Below are positions 7,594 through 16,587 of a DNA stretch of 28,907 nt, in pieces. The stretch is from JADDRA01 sp051005375 (GTDB lineage Bacteria; Actinomycetota; Acidimicrobiia; Acidimicrobiales; CADCSY01). Under the pieces are notes generated by a model. It was not told where the DNA came from. It ran no database searches and worked only from the letters and a program-made list of their open reading frames with translations. The position numbers were made by a program, and so were the translations under genes. The stretch's first letter is position 1. The number at the start of each line of letters is the position of its first letter. Location of the stretch: NCBI GenBank assembly GCA_051005375.1, contig JBPCJK010000033.1:1-28907 (forward strand), in the 5' to 3' direction.

Positions 7594-8413
7594 GTGCGGT
7601 GAACGTGGGAACCGTCGTCGAGCCCCCACCCTGGCGGCCAGCCCGGCCGCCAGCGGGAAGGCGTGCCGTCCGCTGATGGCTCGACGATGGGGCTGAGGGT
7701 CTGTAGTAGTCCGAGGGCGGGAAAGCCGTCCACATGGCGAAGGGACCCAGCGAGTCCGCAGCTACGGGACTGGCACACCGAGAGGTCGCCGGTGAACACC
7801 GGCGCACCGGAGGCACCCGGCAAGGACTACGTGCTGGCGTGGGTCCGGGTATCGGAGATCCAGACCAAGTTGCACCGATGGCAAATGACGATCCCAACCG
7901 GAGGTTCGACGACCTCTACAACTTCGTCTACCACCCTGCTGTGCTCGCCGAGGCGTTCCAGCAGGTGAGGCGCAACCGAGGAGCACGGTCGGTGGGGGTG
8001 GACGGCCAATCGGCCGCCGCCATCATCGCCCGAGGCGAGGAAGCCTTCCTCGCCGAGCTCGGGGCCGATCTGAAGGCCCGGCGCTTCGTGCCACTCCCCG
8101 TGCGGGAGCGGATGATCCCCAAGCCCGGCACTAACAAGCGCCGACGCCTGGACATCCCCACCGTGCGGGACCGAGTGGTGCAGGCCGCTCTCAAGCTGGT
8201 GCTCGAGCCGATCTTCGAGGCGGACTTCAAGCCATGTTCCTATGGCTTCCGCCCGAGGCGCCGAGCCCAGGACGCCATCGCCGAGATTCACCACCTCGCG
8301 TCTCCCACCCGGAACTTACGAGTGGGTTCTCGAAGGTGACATCGAGGCGTGCTTCGACGAGATCGACCACGTGGCCCTCATGGACCGGGTGCGAGAGCGA
8401 GTCAAGGACAAGC
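7594..8413 (+). mobile_element. group II intron relic, 3' part deleted
   Basis: From GTGCG at 7594 the sequence has the look of a bacterial group II intron 5' half: TCGTCGAGCCCCCA, GATGGCTCGACGATGGGGCT, TAGTAGTCCGAGGGCGGGAA, then CCACATGGCGAAGGGACC, followed by a maturase reading frame from 7878. The exact 5' boundary is inferred from the GTGYG consensus. The element ends abruptly inside the reverse transcriptase (about 8401-8415). The YADD active site, maturase domain and RNA domains V and VI are all missing, so it can neither splice nor move. Confidence 0.7.
7878..8413 (+). pseudogene. group II intron reverse transcriptase/maturase fragment (LtrA-like)
   Basis: ATG 7878 begins MANDDPNRRFDDLYNFVYHP, and the frame runs through RT blocks 0-2: GVDGQSAAAI, RRFVPLPVRERMIPKPG, RRRLDIPTVRDRVVQAAL and CSYGFRPRRRAQDAI. 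An extra T in the run at 8316-8317 shifts the frame; the next frame continues YEWVLEGDIEACFDEIDH (RT block 3, with the first metal aspartate) and VRERVKDKR. The protein then stops matching, so the YADD motif, thumb and DNA-binding parts are lost. It is dead both by frameshift and by truncation. Confidence 0.85.
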
Positions 8414-8463
8414 GCACAGTGGCCCACCTCGGGCGCTCGGCCACCGCCCACCCGCCGGCTCAG
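8407..8463 (+). pseudogene. short DUF222/HNH-family remnant downstream of the intron relic
   Basis: Just past the reverse-transcriptase break, the same frame reads RTVAHLGRSATAHPP. This resembles the segment before the HNH motif in DUF222/HNH proteins (family form: 'TVAHLGRT..AHQRTAL', then Cys-rich HNH). The HNH residues themselves are gone. With the DUF222 piece at 7019-7290 it suggests one gene split by the intron and later deleted in part. The match is short, so confidence is moderate. Confidence 0.5.
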
Positions 8464-8500
8464 GTCGTCGCCAGGGCCGTTTGCTGGCACCCTTGGCTCC

Positions 8501-10096
<1,596 letters not shown>

Positions 10097-10122
10097 ACGG
10101 CTGGCGAACCTCTTTGGGGACG

Positions 10123-11271
10123 GTGCTTGGTGTCAGCTGGCCCCAGGCGCTGGCGTGGCGGGCCGAGCGGCAGCTCCTGGTGTCCCCCCTTCCCGACGTG
10201 GTCGAGGTCGCCAGGCAGCTCGCCGGCGTTCAGGCCCAGGTGGCGTCGAGCGCCGAGCAGGCGGTGTGGCTGCGCAGCGGCCTTGCCCCGACAGTGACAC
10301 GGTCGGCCCTGTGGGAGGAGCGGAAGCTGGTCAAGACGTGGGCCATGCGCGGCACCCTTCACTGGCTCCCCGCCGACGAGTACCCGATGTGGACGGTGGC
10401 CCTACGGGACAAGGAGCGCAACCTCAAGCGGGGGGCAGCCTGGGAGCGCTACCACGGCATGAGCTACGCCCAGCTCCTGGCGATCACCGACGCCGTGGCT
10501 GAGATCGTCGGCGCTACGCCGCTGAATCGCCAGGAGCTCGCCAGCCAGCTCAGTGATCACACTGGCGATCCGGCGCTGGGACAGGCAGTGCGGTCGAGCT
10601 TCGGGGGCTCCGTGCTCAAGACAGCGGCGGCGGAAGGCTCACTGTGCTTCGGGCCCGACCGTGGGCGCAACGTCACCTTCGTCGACCCCAAGCGCTGGAT
10701 CCCCGGCCGGTGGAGCGAGCCTTCCGCCGAGGAGGCAAGGGCTTGTGTGGTGCGGCGCTTCCTCGACGCCTGTGGGCCGGCGACGGCCGCCGATCTGGCC
10801 CGATGGTGGGGCGTCCCACCGGCCGAGGGCAAGCGGCTCTTGCGGGGGGTTGGCGAGGAGGCAGAGGAGGTGGAGCTCGACGGGGAGCGGGCCTGGGTGC
10901 TCACTGACTCCATCGACTCGCTGGCGGCAGCGTCACCGCTCAAAGGCCACGTCCGCCTCCTGCCGGGCTTCGACACATATGTCCTGTCGCCCCACAGCCA
11001 CCGCCGCCACGCCTGGCCGGAAGGCCGCCACGACCGCATCTCCCGTGCCGCCGGCTGGATCACCCCGACCGTGCTGGTGGACGGTCGCATCGCCGCCGTC
11101 TGGCAGCCTGAGCGCTGCGCCGGTAAGGTCAGCATCCAGATAGAGCCCTTGTCGAAGCTGTCGAGCCGGTTGCGGTCAGGGATCGTCGAGGCCGCCCTCG
11201 CCTACCAGACGCCGCTCGGAGCGGAGGTCACAGTCGGGTGGGTCGAGAGAATCGGTACCCAGAAGGGCTGA
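10123..11271 (+). CDS. AlkZ/YcaQ-like winged-helix DNA glycosylase candidate (HTH_42 family)
   Basis: About 382 residues of the winged-helix HTH_42 superfamily that includes Streptomyces AlkZ and E. coli YcaQ, glycosylases that unhook interstrand cross-links and alkylated bases. The N-terminal ARQLAGVQAQVASSAEQAVW contains the QxQ motif that is catalytic in AlkZ. Further family marks are TWAMRGTLHWL, the central PATAADLARWWG helix-turn-helix, and the C-terminal LLPGFDTYVLSP ... GWITPTVLVDGRIAAVW. GTG 10123 is chosen; a TTG at 10114 is in frame. It follows the ABC-F gene by 26 bp and its end overlaps the antitoxin frame. The function is a family inference; some members have other specificities. 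Confidence 0.82.
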   Translation: MLGVSWPQALAWRAERQLLVSPLPDVVEVARQLAGVQAQVASSAEQAVWLRSGLAPTVTRSALWEERKLVKTWAMRGTLHWLPADEYPMWTVALRDKERNLKRGAAWERYHGMSYAQLLAITDAVAEIVGATPLNRQELASQLSDHTGDPALGQAVRSSFGGSVLKTAAAEGSLCFGPDRGRNVTFVDPKRWIPGRWSEPSAEEARACVVRRFLDACGPATAADLARWWGVPPAEGKRLLRGVGEEAEEVELDGERAWVLTDSIDSLAAASPLKGHVRLLPGFDTYVLSPHSHRRHAWPEGRHDRISRAAGWITPTVLVDGRIAAVWQPERCAGKVSIQIEPLSKLSSRLRSGIVEAALAYQTPLGAEVTVGWVERIGTQKG

Positions 11272-11564
11272 TCCGCCATGCTGGAGGGTATGCTGTAAGC
11301 ACGACGATCCAGATAGCAGTGAAGCTGGGAGACGACGTTGTGGCCGAGCTTGACGGGCTCGTCGCTCGTGGCTCCTTCCAGAGCAGATCCGACGCCGTAC
11401 GCACGGCGGTGGCGGCCCTGGTCCGCAGCGACGAGCGAAGGCGAGTCGACGCCGCCTTCGTCGAAGGCTTCCGCAGCCATCCGGAGGGCGACGACGAGTT
11501 GGCCGAAGCCACCCGCCTGGCGATCAGCGCCATCGAAGAGGAGCCCTGGTCTCGATGGTGGTAG
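11238..11564 (+). CDS. ribbon-helix-helix antitoxin of a MazEF-type pair
   Basis: The core STTIQIAVKLGDDVVAELDG followed by LVARGSFQSRSDAVRTAVAA is a ribbon-helix-helix DNA-binding domain (one strand, two helices), then a charged, acidic tail (about 40 residues) of the kind that wraps the toxin. It overlaps the MazF gene by 10 bp, the usual antitoxin-first order. The start is unclear: the frame is open from a GTG at 11238 (inside the upstream gene), but the natural N-terminus just before STTIQ has no ATG/GTG/TTG; there is a GTA there, 6 nt after GGAGGG. The first internal canonical start is a GTG at 11319, which would cut into the DNA-binding strand. Confidence 0.8.
   Translation: MGRENRYPEGLIRHAGGYAVSTTIQIAVKLGDDVVAELDGLVARGSFQSRSDAVRTAVAALVRSDERRRVDAAFVEGFRSHPEGDDELAEATRLAISAIEEEPWSRWW
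11283..11294 (+). promoter_or_regulatory. GGAGGG ribosome-binding site and overlapping TATGCT box before the antitoxin core
   Basis: GGAGGG (11283-11288) is a strong Shine-Dalgarno sequence and is followed at once by TATGCT (11289-11294), which fits TANNNT. The ATG inside it opens only a two-codon frame (ATG CTG TAA). The antitoxin frame has GTA six bases after the GGAGGG. The layout suggests either an unusual start or a lost GTG. Confidence 0.4.
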
Positions 11565-11869
11565 CCCGGGGCGAGGTCTGGTGGGGAGAGTCGCCCGACG
11601 AGAAGGGACGTCCTTTTCTCGTCGTGAGCCGTGATTCCGCCAACCTCGCCATCCAGCGGGTTCTGGTGGCACCGGTCACGACCCGGACGCGAGACGTGCC
11701 GAGCGAGCTTCCACTGGGAGAAGCCGAAGGGCTGCCGCTTCCGTCGGCTGCCAGCTTCGACAACCTCCGGCCGTTTCCCAAGGCGATGCTCGTCCGCCGC
11801 CTAGGGGCTCTCGACCATGCTCGGCGCCACGAGTTGTGCTCGGTGGCGGCGGTGACCCTCGACTGCTGA
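11555..11869 (+). CDS. mazF: MazF/PemK-family endoribonuclease toxin
   Basis: 104 residues with the MazF fold signature: N-terminal ARGEVWWGESPDEKGRPFLV with the conserved arginine of the RGEVWW loop, VVSRDSAN, and the strand VLVAPVTTRTRDVPSELPLG carrying the conserved threonine region; the C-terminal helix is LGALDHARRHELCSV. MazF toxins cut RNA at short sequences when their antitoxin is degraded. It overlaps the antitoxin by 10 bp (start ATG 11555) and is followed by a stem-loop. The target sequence cannot be predicted here. Confidence 0.88.
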   Translation: MVVARGEVWWGESPDEKGRPFLVVSRDSANLAIQRVLVAPVTTRTRDVPSELPLGEAEGLPLPSAASFDNLRPFPKAMLVRRLGALDHARRHELCSVAAVTLDC

Positions 11870-11872
11870 AGG

Positions 11873-11915
11873 CCAGCCGTCACCGGTCCGACGGCACCGC
11901 CGAAGGTGCGGCTGG
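11873..11915 (+). terminator. stem-loop after mazF
   Basis: CCAGCCG-T-CACC pairs with GGTG-CGGCTGG (11 bp with one bulged T) around a 20-nt loop, beginning 3 bases after the mazF stop. There is no U-run, as is common in high-GC actinobacteria. It would separate the toxin-antitoxin transcript from hisF. Confidence 0.45.
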
Positions 11916-11962
11916 TGTCCGGCGTTGCCGGAAATTCCCCGCGCAGTAGAGCGCTTCGACCG

Positions 11963-11968
11963 TAGGGT
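11963..11968 (+). promoter_or_regulatory. -10 box of hisF (TAGGGT), leaderless-type spacing
   Basis: TAGGGT, then 6 nt, then the GTG of hisF. There is no Shine-Dalgarno between them, so the message should begin at the start codon. It gives hisF its own promoter, cut off from hisDCBHA. Confidence 0.5.
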
Positions 11969-11974
11969 CGTTCG

Positions 11975-12766
11975 GTGCGCACCGCCCGGGTCATCCCCTG
12001 CCTCGACGTCGATGCCGGGGTGGACGCTGCTGCTGTCGTGGGCGGGCGGGTGGTCAAGGGCGTGAACTTCGTCGGGCTGCGCGACGCGGGCGACCCGGTG
12101 GAGCTGGCTGCACGCTACGACGAGCAGGGGGCCGACGAGTTGGTGTTCCTCGACATCACCGCCTCGTCGGGCAACCGAGCGACGATGGTCGACGTGGTGG
12201 CCCGCACCGCCGAGCAGGTGTTCATCCCCCTCACCGTGGGCGGGGGGGTCCGCGGCGTCGACGATGCCCGGGCGCTGCTGCGGGCCGGGGCCGACAAGGT
12301 GGGCGTCAACACCGCCGCCGTCAGCCGCCCCGAGCTGGTCGCGGAGCTGGCCGAGGAGTTCGGCGCCCAATGCGTGGTGGTGGCCATCGACGCCCGGCGC
12401 TCGCCCGGCGGCTTCGAGGTCTACACCCACGGGGGGCGCAAGCCCACCGGCCTCGACGCCGTCTCCTGGGCGGCCGAGGTCGAGGTCATGGGCGCCGGCG
12501 AGATCCTGCTCACCTCGATGGACCGCGACGGAACTGGCGACGGCTTCGACCTGGAGCTCACCCGAGCCGTGACCGGGGGCTGCGGCGTGCCGGTCATCGC
12601 CAGCGGTGGGGTCGGCCGCCTCGAGCACCTGGTCGAGGGCGTAACCCAGGGCGGAGCCGATGCCGTGCTGGCAGCGTCGATCTTCCACTTCGGGACCCAC
12701 ACCGTGGCCGATGCCAAGCAGGCGCTGGCAGCGGCGGGTGTGGTCGTTCGTCCGCCCCGAGGCTGA
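11975..12766 (+). CDS. hisF: imidazole glycerol phosphate synthase, cyclase subunit
   Basis: Partner of HisH; uses its ammonia to turn PRFAR into imidazole glycerol phosphate and AICAR. TIM barrel of 263 residues. Catalytic D11 is in VIPCLDVDAG and the second aspartate (about D139) in VVVAIDARRS. Phosphate loops LTVGGGVRGV and VIASGGVGRLEHL are intact, as is MDRDGTGDGFDLEL. GTG start 6 nt after TAGGGT indicates a leaderless mRNA. It heads a second his group (hisF-hisI-trpE), about 4.9 kb from hisA. Confidence 0.96.
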   Translation: MRTARVIPCLDVDAGVDAAAVVGGRVVKGVNFVGLRDAGDPVELAARYDEQGADELVFLDITASSGNRATMVDVVARTAEQVFIPLTVGGGVRGVDDARALLRAGADKVGVNTAAVSRPELVAELAEEFGAQCVVVAIDARRSPGGFEVYTHGGRKPTGLDAVSWAAEVEVMGAGEILLTSMDRDGTGDGFDLELTRAVTGGCGVPVIASGGVGRLEHLVEGVTQGGADAVLAASIFHFGTHTVADAKQALAAAGVVVRPPRG

Positions 12767-12822
12767 TCCCGCCGCCGACGTTATGGCGCTGACGGAGGGG
12801 ACCGGATGGTGGTCCGTCCGCC

Positions 12823-12828
12823 TACCAT
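12823..12828 (+). promoter_or_regulatory. -10 box of hisI (TACCAT), leaderless-type spacing
   Basis: TACCAT ends 7 nt before the GTG at 12836. The ATG at 12827 overlaps the box itself and would then lie upstream of the transcript, which favours the GTG start. Confidence 0.4.
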
Positions 12829-12835
12829 GGCCCAC

Positions 12836-13195
12836 GTGCCCGTCGTCAGCCCCATCTCCGTCAGCGACACCGACCTCGCTGCCGTTCGCTATGACGCCAA
12901 CGGCCTGGTCCCCGCCATCGTGCAGGACGAGGCCACCGGCGACGTGCTCATGTTGGCGTGGATGAACGCCGCCACCCTGCGCCGCACCCTCGAGAGCGGG
13001 CGCACCGTCTTTTGGAGCCGCTCGCGCCAGGAGGAGTGGGCCAAGGGGGACACCTCGGGCGACCGCCAGTGGGTGCGGCGGGCCTACTACGACTGCGACG
13101 GGGACACCCTGCTGTTCATGGTCGAACAGGAGGGGAGGGGGGCCTGCCACACCGGTGACCGCACCTGCTTCTCCCGCCGCTTCGGCGGCGGCTGA
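12836..13195 (+). CDS. hisI: phosphoribosyl-AMP cyclohydrolase (HisI only, no HisE domain)
   Basis: Hydrolyses the adenine ring of phosphoribosyl-AMP to ProFAR. About 119 residues, the single-domain form. Marks: VPAIVQDEATGDVLMLAWMN, then FWSRSRQEEWAKGDTSGDRQ, and the zinc cysteines in YYDCDGDTLLFMV and ACHTGDRTCFSRRF. The GTG at 12836 is preferred because of the TACCAT box; ATG 12827 and ATG 12806 are in-frame alternatives. The HisE pyrophosphatase domain fused to HisI in enteric bacteria is missing, and no separate hisE is seen in the window. Its 3' end overlaps the likely trpE start by 41 bp. Confidence 0.94.
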   Translation: MPVVSPISVSDTDLAAVRYDANGLVPAIVQDEATGDVLMLAWMNAATLRRTLESGRTVFWSRSRQEEWAKGDTSGDRQWVRRAYYDCDGDTLLFMVEQEGRGACHTGDRTCFSRRFGGG

Positions 13196-14825
13196 CGGCG
13201 ACCGGGCCGTGCTGCGACCGAGCCGGGAGGAGTTCCGGGCGCTGGCCCGGGACCACACCGTGGTCCCGGTGTGGCGGGAGGTCCTGGGCGATCTGATCAC
13301 CCCGGTGGCGGCCTTCGCCCGGGTGGTCGGCGACGGCCCCGGCTTCCTCCTGGAGTCGGTCGAACAGGGCGCCCGCTGGTCCCGCTTCTCGTTCGTGGGC
13401 CGCAACCCTCTGGCCACCCTGGTGGCCCGCTCAGGAACCATCCACGTCGACGGTGCCCTGCCCCTGTCGGTGCCCCTCGACGCCGGCGTGCTGGGGGCGG
13501 TCGAGGCCATCCTGGCTGCCTACCGGTCTCCCCACCTGAGTGAGCTGCCCCCGCTGCACGGGGGCATCGTCGGCTACCTGGGCTACGACGTGGTCCGTGA
13601 GGTCGAGCACCTGCCCGACACCCCACCCGACGACCAGGGGCTCCCCGACTCGCTGCTCAGCGTCATCGGCCAGCTGGCGGTGTTCGACCACTGGCGCCAG
13701 CGGGTCACGCTCATCGACAACGTCTTCGTGGCCCCGGGAACCGCCGACGCCGATCTCGACGACGCCTACGACGCCGCCCTCAGCCGCCTCGAGGTGCTGG
13801 CCGACGATGGCGCCCGAGCCACCGCTGAACCGGTGGTCGACCCTCCCGACGGCGCCGAGGAGTTGCCCACCGTGCGCTCGACCATGGGTGCCGGTGTCTT
13901 CATCAAGGCGGTGGAGGTGGCCAAGGAGCACATCCTCGACGGCGACATCTTCCAGGTGGTGCTCTCCCAGCGGTTCGATCTCGACCTCGACGCCGATCCC
14001 TTCGACGTCTACCGGGTGCTGCGTCAGGTCAACCCCAGCCCCTACATGTACTTTCTGCGCCACCCCGAGGTGACCATCGTCGGGTCGTCGCCCGAGCGGA
14101 TGGTGCAGTTGCTCGACGGCCGCATCGTCTCCCGCCCCATCGCCGGGACCCGCCGCCGGGGCACCACCGACCACGACGACCACCGCCTGGCGGCGGAGCT
14201 GCGCGAGCACCCCAAGGAGGTGGCCGAGCACGTCATGCTGGTGGACCTGGCCCGCAACGACGTAGGTCGGGTGGCCATCTGGGGGACGATGGAGGTCGAT
14301 GAGCTCATGGTCCTGGAGCGCTACAGCCACGTCATGCACCTGACCTCCCAGGTCTCCGGGCAGCTACGCCCCGGGCTCGGCCCCGTCGACCTGCTGCGGG
14401 CCACGATGCCGGCCGGCACCATGTCGGGAGCACCCAAGGTGCGGGCCATGGAGATCATCGACGCCCTCGAGCCCACCAAGCGGGGGCCCTACGCCGGCGT
14501 CGTCGGCTACCTCGACTTCTCGGGCAACCTCGACACCGCCATCACCATCCGCACCATGGTCGTGGACGCTGAGGGGGCCGCCTCGGTCCAGGCCGGCGCC
14601 GGCATCGTCGCCGACAGCGACCCCGAGGCCGAGGACCGGGAGTGCCGCAACAAGGCGGCTGCCCTCCTGGCTGCCGTCCCCGCCGCCAGGCGGATGTCGG
14701 CGGCACGCCGAACGATCGAGGAAGCGGCGGCACGCCGAACGAGCGATGAAGCGGCGGCACGCCGAACGAGCGACGAAGCGGCGAGGCGGCCGATCGGGAC
14801 GGCGCACAGTGAGGGAGGGGCGTGA
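13155..14825 (+). CDS. trpE: anthranilate synthase component I
   Basis: Makes anthranilate from chorismate with ammonia from TrpG, the first committed step of tryptophan synthesis. Family marks: FLLESVEQGARWSRFSF (the LLES tryptophan feedback site), DGDIFQVVLSQRFDL, PSPYMYFLRHP, and the chorismate-site segments PAGTMSGAPKVRAMEIID and GPYAGVVGYLDFSGN. GTG 13155 gives N-terminus MTAPASPAAS and overlaps hisI; GTG 13209 is the alternative. The last ~45 residues are an extra, charged tail built from three copies of a nine-residue unit (see the repeat at 14698-14778) and are not part of the enzyme fold. Its stop overlaps the ygfZ start. No trpG is seen in the window. Confidence 0.94.
   Translation: MTAPASPAASAAADGDRAVLRPSREEFRALARDHTVVPVWREVLGDLITPVAAFARVVGDGPGFLLESVEQGARWSRFSFVGRNPLATLVARSGTIHVDGALPLSVPLDAGVLGAVEAILAAYRSPHLSELPPLHGGIVGYLGYDVVREVEHLPDTPPDDQGLPDSLLSVIGQLAVFDHWRQRVTLIDNVFVAPGTADADLDDAYDAALSRLEVLADDGARATAEPVVDPPDGAEELPTVRSTMGAGVFIKAVEVAKEHILDGDIFQVVLSQRFDLDLDADPFDVYRVLRQVNPSPYMYFLRHPEVTIVGSSPERMVQLLDGRIVSRPIAGTRRRGTTDHDDHRLAAELREHPKEVAEHVMLVDLARNDVGRVAIWGTMEVDELMVLERYSHVMHLTSQVSGQLRPGLGPVDLLRATMPAGTMSGAPKVRAMEIIDALEPTKRGPYAGVVGYLDFSGNLDTAITIRTMVVDAEGAASVQAGAGIVADSDPEAEDRECRNKAAALLAAVPAARRMSAARRTIEEAAARRTSDEAAARRTSDEAARRPIGTAHSEGGA
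14698..14778 (+). repeat. three 27-bp tandem repeats in the 3' end of trpE
   Basis: Units at 14698-14724, 14725-14751 and 14752-14778 are nearly identical (core CGGCGGCACGCCGAACGA). Being a multiple of three, they keep the frame and encode the nine-residue unit AARRTSDEA (first copy ...RRTIEEA). Copies 2 and 3 differ by one base, so the expansion is recent. Confidence 0.92.
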
Positions 14826-15718
14826 TGGTGGCCACCGACGAGGCGCTCGCCCTGCGCCAGGCGTTGGGCGCCATGAAGCTGCCCCGAGACTTCGTGCTGG
14901 CATCGGGTCCCGACGCGGTGGCCTTCCTCCAGGGCCAGCTGAGCCAGGACGTAGCTGGCGTGGCGGTGGGGGAGTCGGCCTTCTCCCTGCTGCTCCAGCC
15001 CCAGGGCAAGGTCGACGCCTACTTGCGCCTGACCCGAACGGCCGACGAGGAGGTCGTCCTCGACACCGACGCCGGCTGGGGTGCGGCCATGCTGGCCCGG
15101 CTCGATCGGTTCAAGCTCCGGGTCCGCTGCGAGCTTGCGTCCCTCGACTGGTGCTGTCTGGCTGTGCGGGGGAAAGTCGCCGAGAACCTGGCCCCCAGTC
15201 CTCCTGGGACGTGGCGGACGGTGCCCGAGACGCCCGGCGTACCGGGGTTCGACCTGCTCGGCCCCCAGCCGGCCGTCCCCGAGGGGGCGCTGGTCGTGAG
15301 TGCCGAGGCTTACGAGGCCCTACGCATCGAGACGGGCGTTCCCCGAATGGGCGCGGAGCTGGACAGCTCCACCATCCCCGCCGCCACCGGGCTGGTCGAG
15401 CGTTGCGTCAGCTTCTCCAAGGGGTGCTACACCGGCCAGGAGCTGGTGGCCCGGATCGACTCACGCGGTGGGAAGGTCCCACGGCGCCTGCGGGGAGTGG
15501 TCGTGGCTTCCAACGTCCTGCCTCCGGTGGGCGCAGTGGTGGTGGTCGATGCCAAGGAGGTGGGCTCGCTCACGAGCGTGGCCGAGTCGCTCACCCGTCG
15601 GGCGCCGGTGGCCCTGGCCTACCTCCGTCGCGACGTGGACCCGCCGGCCGATGCCCTCCTTCGTTGGGAGGGTGGGGAGGTGGCGGCGAGGGTCGAATCC
15701 CTGCCCCTTGTCGGCTGA
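14825..15718 (+). CDS. ygfZ: YgfZ/GcvT-like folate-binding protein
   Basis: YgfZ is a tetrahydrofolate-binding protein that helps assemble or repair iron-sulfur clusters, for example in MiaB-type enzymes. About 297 residues. The diagnostic motif KGCYTGQE is present at about residues 199-206 (SFSKGCYTGQELVARIDSRG). The N-terminal part FLQGQLSQDVAG ... LLLQPQGKVDAYLRL is the GcvT-like fold. ATG 14825 (or GTG 14822) overlaps the trpE stop and follows a GGGAGGGG ribosome-binding site. It lacks a full GcvT aminomethyltransferase domain, so it is not the glycine-cleavage enzyme. Confidence 0.9.
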   Translation: MVATDEALALRQALGAMKLPRDFVLASGPDAVAFLQGQLSQDVAGVAVGESAFSLLLQPQGKVDAYLRLTRTADEEVVLDTDAGWGAAMLARLDRFKLRVRCELASLDWCCLAVRGKVAENLAPSPPGTWRTVPETPGVPGFDLLGPQPAVPEGALVVSAEAYEALRIETGVPRMGAELDSSTIPAATGLVERCVSFSKGCYTGQELVARIDSRGGKVPRRLRGVVVASNVLPPVGAVVVVDAKEVGSLTSVAESLTRRAPVALAYLRRDVDPPADALLRWEGGEVAARVESLPLVG

Positions 15719-16575
15719 TGTCCGGTCGTCGGTCCCAGGGTGTTCTTGCAGCTCTGGTGGCGGGCATCGCCCTGGTCGCCGCCGCCTGCTCATCGGGCGA
15801 CGCCCTCGACCCGCTGCCGGTTCCCGATACCAGCGCCACGGTGCCGACGTCCACCACCGTCGCAGCGGACTATCGAGGAGTGGTGCTGGCCCCCGTCGCA
15901 GGCACCACCACCACCAACGTGGTGGTGGGGCCGGGTCCAGGGATACTGGCCGGGCGGGTGGAGGGACCGGAGGGACCGGTGGCAGGTGCCACCGTGCGCC
16001 TCGAGCGCCTGGTGGATGACGCCGTCGCCACTCTCGACGTGGCCACCGAGGCCGACGGCAGGTGGCGGGCCAACAACGTGCTGGGGGGGCGCTACCGGGT
16101 TCGAGCCTGGCTGCAGCCCGATCTGGCCACGGTGGAGCCCCAGATCCTCTTCGTCGCCGCCGCTGGCAGCGCCGAGGTGGTGGTCCCAGTTCAGCGCTTC
16201 GGCCAGATCGTGGTCGACGCTGCGTTCGCACCCGACCCCCCAGTGGTCGGTGAGCGCACCAACGTGGGGGTCCGGCTGTCGTCTCGCAACGTCGACGCCG
16301 GAGGTGTGGTTCGCGCCCTTTCGCTGCCCGGTGTCCCGGTCGGGCTGGACACGGGGACCGCCTGGGCGTTGGAGACGTCAGCGGTGGTGACCAGTGACGC
16401 CGCCGGAAACGCCACCTTCACCCTCACCTGCCAGGCCCCTGGGGCAGCGCCCCTGACCGTGGTGCTCTCACCCACCCAGGTCGTCCCCCTGGCTCCCCCG
16501 GCGTGCACGTCGCCGACCCCGCAGTCCCCGTCCCCAGTCGAGGGGTCCACCACCTCGACCACGACCGAGTCGTGA
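15718..16575 (+). CDS. secreted lipoprotein with a carboxypeptidase-regulatory-like (beta-sandwich) domain
   Basis: 285 residues. The N-terminus has a positive start (SGRRSQ), a hydrophobic stretch and a lipobox-like VAAAC with the cysteine at residue 24, so it should be a membrane-anchored lipoprotein. A Thr-rich linker follows (SATVPTSTTVAA). Residues about 78-130 (GILAGRVEGPEGPVAGATV ... GRWRANNVLGGRYRVRAWL) form a CarboxypepD-regulatory-like fold, and a second Ig-like region with NATFTLTC follows. The tail is Ser/Thr/Pro rich. The start ATG overlaps the ygfZ stop (TGATG). The function is unknown. Convergent with the methyltransferase gene, 12 bp away. Confidence 0.8.
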   Translation: MSGRRSQGVLAALVAGIALVAAACSSGDALDPLPVPDTSATVPTSTTVAADYRGVVLAPVAGTTTTNVVVGPGPGILAGRVEGPEGPVAGATVRLERLVDDAVATLDVATEADGRWRANNVLGGRYRVRAWLQPDLATVEPQILFVAAAGSAEVVVPVQRFGQIVVDAAFAPDPPVVGERTNVGVRLSSRNVDAGGVVRALSLPGVPVGLDTGTAWALETSAVVTSDAAGNATFTLTCQAPGAAPLTVVLSPTQVVPLAPPACTSPTPQSPSPVEGSTTSTTTES

Positions 16576-16587
16576 GCGGGTCGTCGC

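Noticed and set aside
7253..7696. Gly-rich open frame that looks like a PGRS-type protein
   Set aside because: Its first codons continue the DUF222 relic and its end runs into intron RNA sequence, so it is debris rather than a gene.
12767..13208. trp leader peptide or T-box before trpE
   Set aside because: trpE overlaps or directly follows hisI, with no tryptophan-rich leader and no T-box motif.
14698..14778. CRISPR-like array
   Set aside because: The units are head-to-tail without spacers and in frame with trpE; it is a coding tandem repeat.
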